A stretch of DNA of 64,000 bases from Argopecten irradians (Eukaryota; Mollusca; Bivalvia; Pectinida; Pectinidae), in contig NC_091135.1 in NCBI RefSeq assembly GCF_041381155.1, positions 710,620 to 774,619 of the forward strand, given 5' to 3'. Made by a program: the position numbers and the translations under genes. The notes beneath the pieces were generated by a model. That model did not search any database. It saw only the letters and a program-made list of their open reading frames with translations, and was not told where the DNA came from. Positions 59,352 to 64,000 of this stretch are shown here, piece after piece (within the stretch, counting starts at the first letter, position 1; each line of letters starts with the position of its first letter).

Positions 59352-61133
59352 GTTGTATTTGACCATTATTGTGAGAGGAATACATAAATAAGTCCGTGCG
59401 ATTTACCATTATTGTGAGAGGAATACATAAATAAGTCCGTCCGTTTGATCATTATTGTGAGATGAATACTTAAATAAGTCCGTGCGTTTGATCATTATTG
59501 TGAGAGGAATACATAAATAAGTCTGTGCGTTTGACCATTATTGTGAGAGGAATACATAAATAAGTCCGTGCGTTTGACTATTATTGTGAGAGGAATTCAT
59601 AAATAAGTCCGTGCGTTTGATCATTATTGTGAGAGGAATACATAAATAAGTCCGTGCGTTTGATCATTAATGTTAGAGGAATACATAAAGAAGTCCGTGC
59701 GTGCGATTTACCATTTTTATGCGTGGAATACATAAATAAGTCCGTGCGTTTGACCATTAATGTGAGAGGAATACATAAATAAGTCCGTGCGTTTGACCAT
59801 TATTGTGAGAGGAATACATAAAGAAGTCCGTGCGATTTACCATTTTTGTGCGAGGAATACATAAATAAGTCCGTGCGTTTGACCATTTTTGTGCAAGGAA
59901 TACATAAATAAGTCCGTGCGTTTGACCATTATTGTGCTAGGAATACATAAATAAGTCCGTGCGATTTACCATTTTTGTGCGAGGGATACATAAATAAGTC
60001 CGTGCGTTTGACCATTTTTGTGCAAGGAATACTTAAATAAGTCCGTGCGATTGACCATTAATGTGAGAGGAATACATAAATAAGTCCGTGCGTTTGACCA
60101 TTATTGTGCGAGGAATACATAAATAAGTCCGTGCGATTTGATCATTATTGTGAGAGGAATACATAAAGAAGTCCGTGCGATTTACCATTTTTGTGCGAGG
60201 AATACATAAATAAGTCCGTGTGTTTGACCATTATTGTGCGAGGAATACATAAATAAGTCCGTTCGATTTACCATTTTTGTGCGAGGAATACATAAATAAG
60301 TCCGTGTGTTTGACTGTTTTGTGCGAGGAATACATAAATAAGTCCGTGTGTTTGACCATTATTGTGCGAGGAATACATAAATAAGTCCGTGCTTTTAACC
60401 ATTATTGTGCGAGGAATACATAAATAAGTCGGTGTGTTTGACCATTATTGTGCGAGGAATACATAAATATGTCCGTGCGTTTGACCATTAATGTGAGAGG
60501 AATACATAAATAAGTCCGTGCGATTTACCATTTTTGTGTGAGGAATACATAAATAAGTCCGTGCGTTTGATCATTTTTGTGCGAGGAATACATAAATAAT
60601 TCCGTGCGTTTGATCATTAATGTGAGAGGAATACATAAATAAGTCCGTGCGTTTGACCATTATTGTGAGAGGAATACATAAAGAAGTCCGTGCGTGCGAT
60701 TTACCATTTTTGTGCGAGGAATACATAAATAAGTCCGTGCGATTTACCATTTTTGTGCGAGGAATACATAAATAAGTCCGTGCGTTTGACCATTTTTGTG
60801 CAAGGAATACTTAAATAAGTCCGTGCGTTTGACCATTAATGTGCGAGTAATACATAAATAAGTCCGTGCGATTTGATCATTATTGTGAGAGGAATACATA
60901 AAGAAGTCCGTGCGATTTACCATTTTTGTGCGAGGAATACATAAATAAGTCCGTGTGTTTGACCATTATTGTGCGAGGAATACATAAATAAGTCCGTGTG
61001 TTTGACTATTTTGTGCGAGGAATACATAACTAAGTCCGTGTGTTTGACTATTTTGTGCGAGGAATACATAACTAAGTCCGTGCGTTTGACTGTTTTGTGC
61101 GAGGAATACATAACTAAGTTCGTGCGTTTGCAA
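59352..61133. repeat. ~43 bp satellite array, about 41 copies
   Basis: Unit core GAGGAATACATAAATAAGTC followed by CGTGCG. Two main variants are interspersed: GTTTGACCATTATTGTGAGA and GATTTACCATTTTTGTGCGA. The right end becomes a 42 bp variant with TAACTAAGTCCG. There is no spacer diversity, so this is not CRISPR-like. It breaks off at 61133 into unique sequence. Confidence 0.96.
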
Positions 61134-62139
61134 TGCAGTCTTACCTCCCTGATATGATTTCCTGCTGTCACAGTCACAATGTATGCAAACGTGGAGTTTA
61201 AATATCGCTCTTTTGTCATAATATGACTATAGATAGTTTGGACGTAAGACGTAGATGATGTGGGAGAAAATGTTCCACAGAGAAACAATACCGGTACAAT
61301 GAATTGAATGCGTTATAATGTTATTATCAAAACAGAATAACCTAATCGTTAAACAACAAAAATAGAGAATAGAAATAAAATATAGCATTATCACATACAG
61401 ATTGTTTGAGTATAAATAGAAATGTTACGTTGTCAAACATTCTTTTTACATGCATATATCGTACTGTCATGGGAAATTATGGACTATGCATAGGACACAA
61501 GCATCGTTTACTTACATATAACAGCCATAAAATGAATGTTCATGCTATCGTGTTATTTGTGTGATGACATATTTGCTCAGATAGCAAAACCGAAATGGTC
61601 TTTATCTGTTTTAAATTCCATATAGAATGAAAGATGATTTGGTTTCGTTTGTCGGATTAAAGTCACATTTACACCCCAATATGTTCAATGTGTTGTGGTG
61701 TGTGATTTCTGTATGTTTTGGGAGGCTGGTATAGTCGTTTTGTGTTTCCGTGTTATAGTGGAATCTTTTGAAAGTGCTATCTCATTGGAACATTCCTCCG
61801 ACGACATCGATCCGGTCCATTATACTGACAATGCACAAACCAGTCGTCCCATTCATTTTATTTGTACTAAGCAAAAAAAGAAACTATCATTTTTATAAAC
61901 TATGGTGTTTCTCGGCCAGGGGGCAGTACTATTTTCTATTTTCGCGTTTTGAATATTGAAATAAAAAATAAAAAATACATGTACTATCGTAACTTTCATG
62001 TTATAGCTAGAATACTCTTTAGTGTGTTAATAAACACATCATTATCTCAGAAAGGCAACCCGCTCAATCGAATACGCGTACCTGTGTCACAGTGTGATCT
62101 GTATGGAAAGCCATAGCTGTCTTATGCTGTAAATCTTTA
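61134..62139. other. Unique AT-rich sequence
   Basis: No supported gene. A minus-strand frame ending at GGGAG|GTAAGA (near 61152) reads like an exon (STSYVQTIYSHIMTKERYLN) but lacks a start or acceptor. Confidence 0.4.
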
Positions 62140-62420
62140 ATATATTTTGTGGGTTTGTCGATATATTATGTGGGTTTGTCTTTATATTATGCGGATTTGT
62201 CGTTTTATTTACACCAATATATTATATGGTTTTGTCTTTATATGATGTGGTTTTGTCTTTATATTATATGCATTCGCCAATATATGATTTGGTTTTGTTT
62301 TTATATGATGTGTTTTTGTCTTTATATGATGTGTTTTTGTCTTTATATTATGTACTTTGGTCATTATATTATGTGCATATACACCGATATATTATGTGGT
62401 CCTTTCTTTATATCGAAACA
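62140..62420. repeat. Degenerate ~21 bp AT-rich tandem repeat
   Basis: About a dozen units of the type TTTGTCTTTATATTATGTGG, some changed to CACCAATATATTATG. The phase gives a long spurious Tyr/Phe-rich ORF on the plus strand. Confidence 0.85.
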
Positions 62421-62429
62421 CCAATATAT

Positions 62430-63516
62430 TGTGACGGTCAAGTGGTCAGGACTCTGTATCCTGAACCGACTTGAAAATAACCAGTGGTAGCGCGGCTACC
62501 GCCACATAAGTATTTGAGGGGTAGAAGACTCTTGCCTAACTACCCTAACCATTGACGACTTAGTTACACCATGGATTCACCTGAATAGTTCTAAAATCCT
62601 CTAAGAAACAACCAGGATTCCAAAATACAGGTACAAACTTAGACATTTATTAATAAGACACATAAATAAATGTTCACAATATCAGCAATATTTCACCATC
62701 TCCAAACATATATACTCAAGATTCCATTTCAACTATCTATTGACATCTTCATTATAATCTAGACTTCACATCAATAAATAAATATAATCCAATAACAGCT
62801 GAACCTAACGTAACAGTAACAGATGCATCTTTACAAAGTATTTCCAGCTTCTCAGTACCAAATAAATTCCTAAAATTAGCATGAATAACCCCATAAATCC
62901 ATCCCCACACATATAAACTACATGTAACATGATACACAAACATTACAAGCTCAGGAACTGAGGAAATCACCTCTCTGTCCATCGCTACACACTTACAACA
63001 ACAACACCACCGACCTCGGACATAGACAGACGCAGACTGACTGGTTTCAAAGATCACGTCATCTATAGAATATTAGCACGTGAAGCGATTGCTGGATTCG
63101 CTGGAAATTGCTGGATCACTCGCTGGATAATCTCTAACCAACACCAATAATCATACAAAACAATGTTTATCTTCTATAAACATTAATACACGTAATATAA
63201 CTCTAGTAACTCACTTTCCTTTACACCACACATTCAAAACATCGTCTGCAACAACCGGAAGCTCTAGTAATACAAAATACGAAACTAATTATAAGCTATC
63301 GGCCAGCTCCGCAGCTGTCATAACAATAATGGCTGCGCCCAGTAGCAGAAACATGTGCTTCAATACATCGATTACTTGACATCTTTACACAATAAACAGA
63401 CCTCGTAAGTAATCGGTTATCAGTAGGAACATCTATCTATCTATCAACCGTAAGTGATACATCCTTATCATAAATAGATTTAACTGCATACACTGACAAA
63501 ACATCGTGTTGTCACA
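62430..63516 (-). repeat. Probable 3' LTR (1.09 kb) of an LTR element running off the window
   Basis: Edges TGTGAC... and ...GTCACA form the short terminal inverted repeat typical of LTRs. On the minus strand the sequence immediately before it is TTAAGAGGGGGGTAA (63517-63531), a polypurine tract. The body of the element must lie to the right. No second copy is available to confirm the ends. Confidence 0.6.
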
Positions 63517-64000
63517 TTACCCCCCTCTTAACGTGTTCAATGTCCCCATGAACACGAAAACATAACAAAAGATTAGATGTAGCTAGGAGTAATTTAGTAA
63601 AGCACTGGCATATCGACGTAAACCTATATTGCATTTATAGGACTACACAAAATTACAAATGAGTCCTAGTTGTAACTGAAACTGATGAAGAAAACATTAC
63701 AAATCACTGCTATATCTCACTAACACTTCATCAATTGAGTAATTATTTCAACCTGGAAATTATTTTAACAGTTCAAGAGCCTCATAAATTTCCATTAAAA
63801 GTCTTTTAACCAACAAAATTGTTCTGTCTTGTAGGAATCCAACCAGTAGCAGCAGTTTTCTCTCCAGTGAAGTTATGTGTGCCAAAGGTTCCACCATATG
63901 CATGTTGTCCATAAGGAAAGTCCCTGGAATGACTAAAGTCATTTCTCCCTCGGTACCATTGCTGTCATTCATGGAATTTCCTCGTCCTTCTAACCTTTGA
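63517..64000 (-). mobile_element. 3' internal region of the same LTR element (partial)
   Basis: A polypurine tract at 63517-63531, then ~230 bp non-coding, then an open minus-strand frame 63760-63972 (MNDSNGTEGEMTLVIPGTF...). That frame remains open upstream to the window edge. I do not recognise the protein; it may be the C-terminal end of a Gag, Pol or accessory ORF. Confidence 0.4.

Noticed and set aside
59101-59387. Cys-rich repeat proteins
   Set aside because: Open only because the 21 bp repeat keeps frame; no start context, signal or conservation.
59352-61133. CRISPR-like array
   Set aside because: Units are contiguous and similar throughout, with no unique spacers, and the genome is animal. 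It is a satellite.
60917-61288. Repeat protein on the minus strand
   Set aside because: Produced by the 42 bp variant of the satellite array running into unique sequence.
62149-62490. Tyr/Phe-rich 113-codon ORF
   Set aside because: Translation of an AT-rich ~21 bp tandem repeat.
62752-63057. 101-codon minus-strand ORF with hydrophobic segments
   Set aside because: Lies wholly within the probable LTR and has no recognisable family.

Overview
This is a 64 kb window of an AT-rich animal nuclear genome, most likely a bivalve mollusc and possibly a scallop. That call is an inference. It rests on the mix of mag-like Ty3/gypsy elements, a tyrosine-recombinase retrotransposon, Penelope, Tc1, a tRNA-derived SINE of a type I associate with bivalves, an intronic repeat ending in AGCTCGCCTATTC, and one host gene cut by many introns. 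No bacterial operons, tRNA or rRNA genes or CRISPR arrays are visible.

Layout. 1-4608 is an almost pure poly-C tract ending in a 10-N gap, most likely a sequencing or assembly artefact. 4609-10083 holds an inverted-repeat element with GTACGG...CTTGG motifs, a frameshifted Tc1 transposon, and a duplicated ~358 bp repeat whose second copy carries a TTAA-flanked MITE. 10283-15039 is a young, apparently intact gypsy element (Gypsy-1; two 190 bp LTRs identical by eye, TSD GTGTG). 16598-21479 is a second complete gypsy element on the minus strand (Gypsy-2; 108 bp LTRs, TSD GTCAG). 21552-24060 is the 3' half of a tyrosine-recombinase retrotransposon with split direct repeats, interrupted by a SINE. 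24064-26808 is a decayed gypsy gag-protease with its 5' LTR. 27212-32357 is Gypsy-3, a rearranged head-to-head gypsy copy with a U5 terminus at both ends and a matching CTACA duplication outside, so the rearrangement appears to predate integration.

The only host gene I can assemble runs on the minus strand from 47578 to 34883. It is an 11-exon FAD-dependent GMC oxidoreductase (choline/glucose dehydrogenase-like) with a signal peptide. The exons join in frame to exactly 741 codons. It carries an unusual C-terminal Gly/Pro/Asn repeat tail and a substitution at the second catalytic position. Its introns hold a palindromic MITE, an inverted repeat with TATA/CACGTG modules, and a decayed antisense gene of an uncharacterised multi-copy family.

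47600-64000 has no supported host gene. It contains a ~2 kb diverged inverted-repeat element with an X-box-bearing tandem array, two Penelope fragments on opposite strands, a palindromic MITE, a LINE 3' end, three tandem-repeat arrays (21 bp, ~43 bp and ~21 bp units), and the 3' LTR of a further LTR element running off the right edge.
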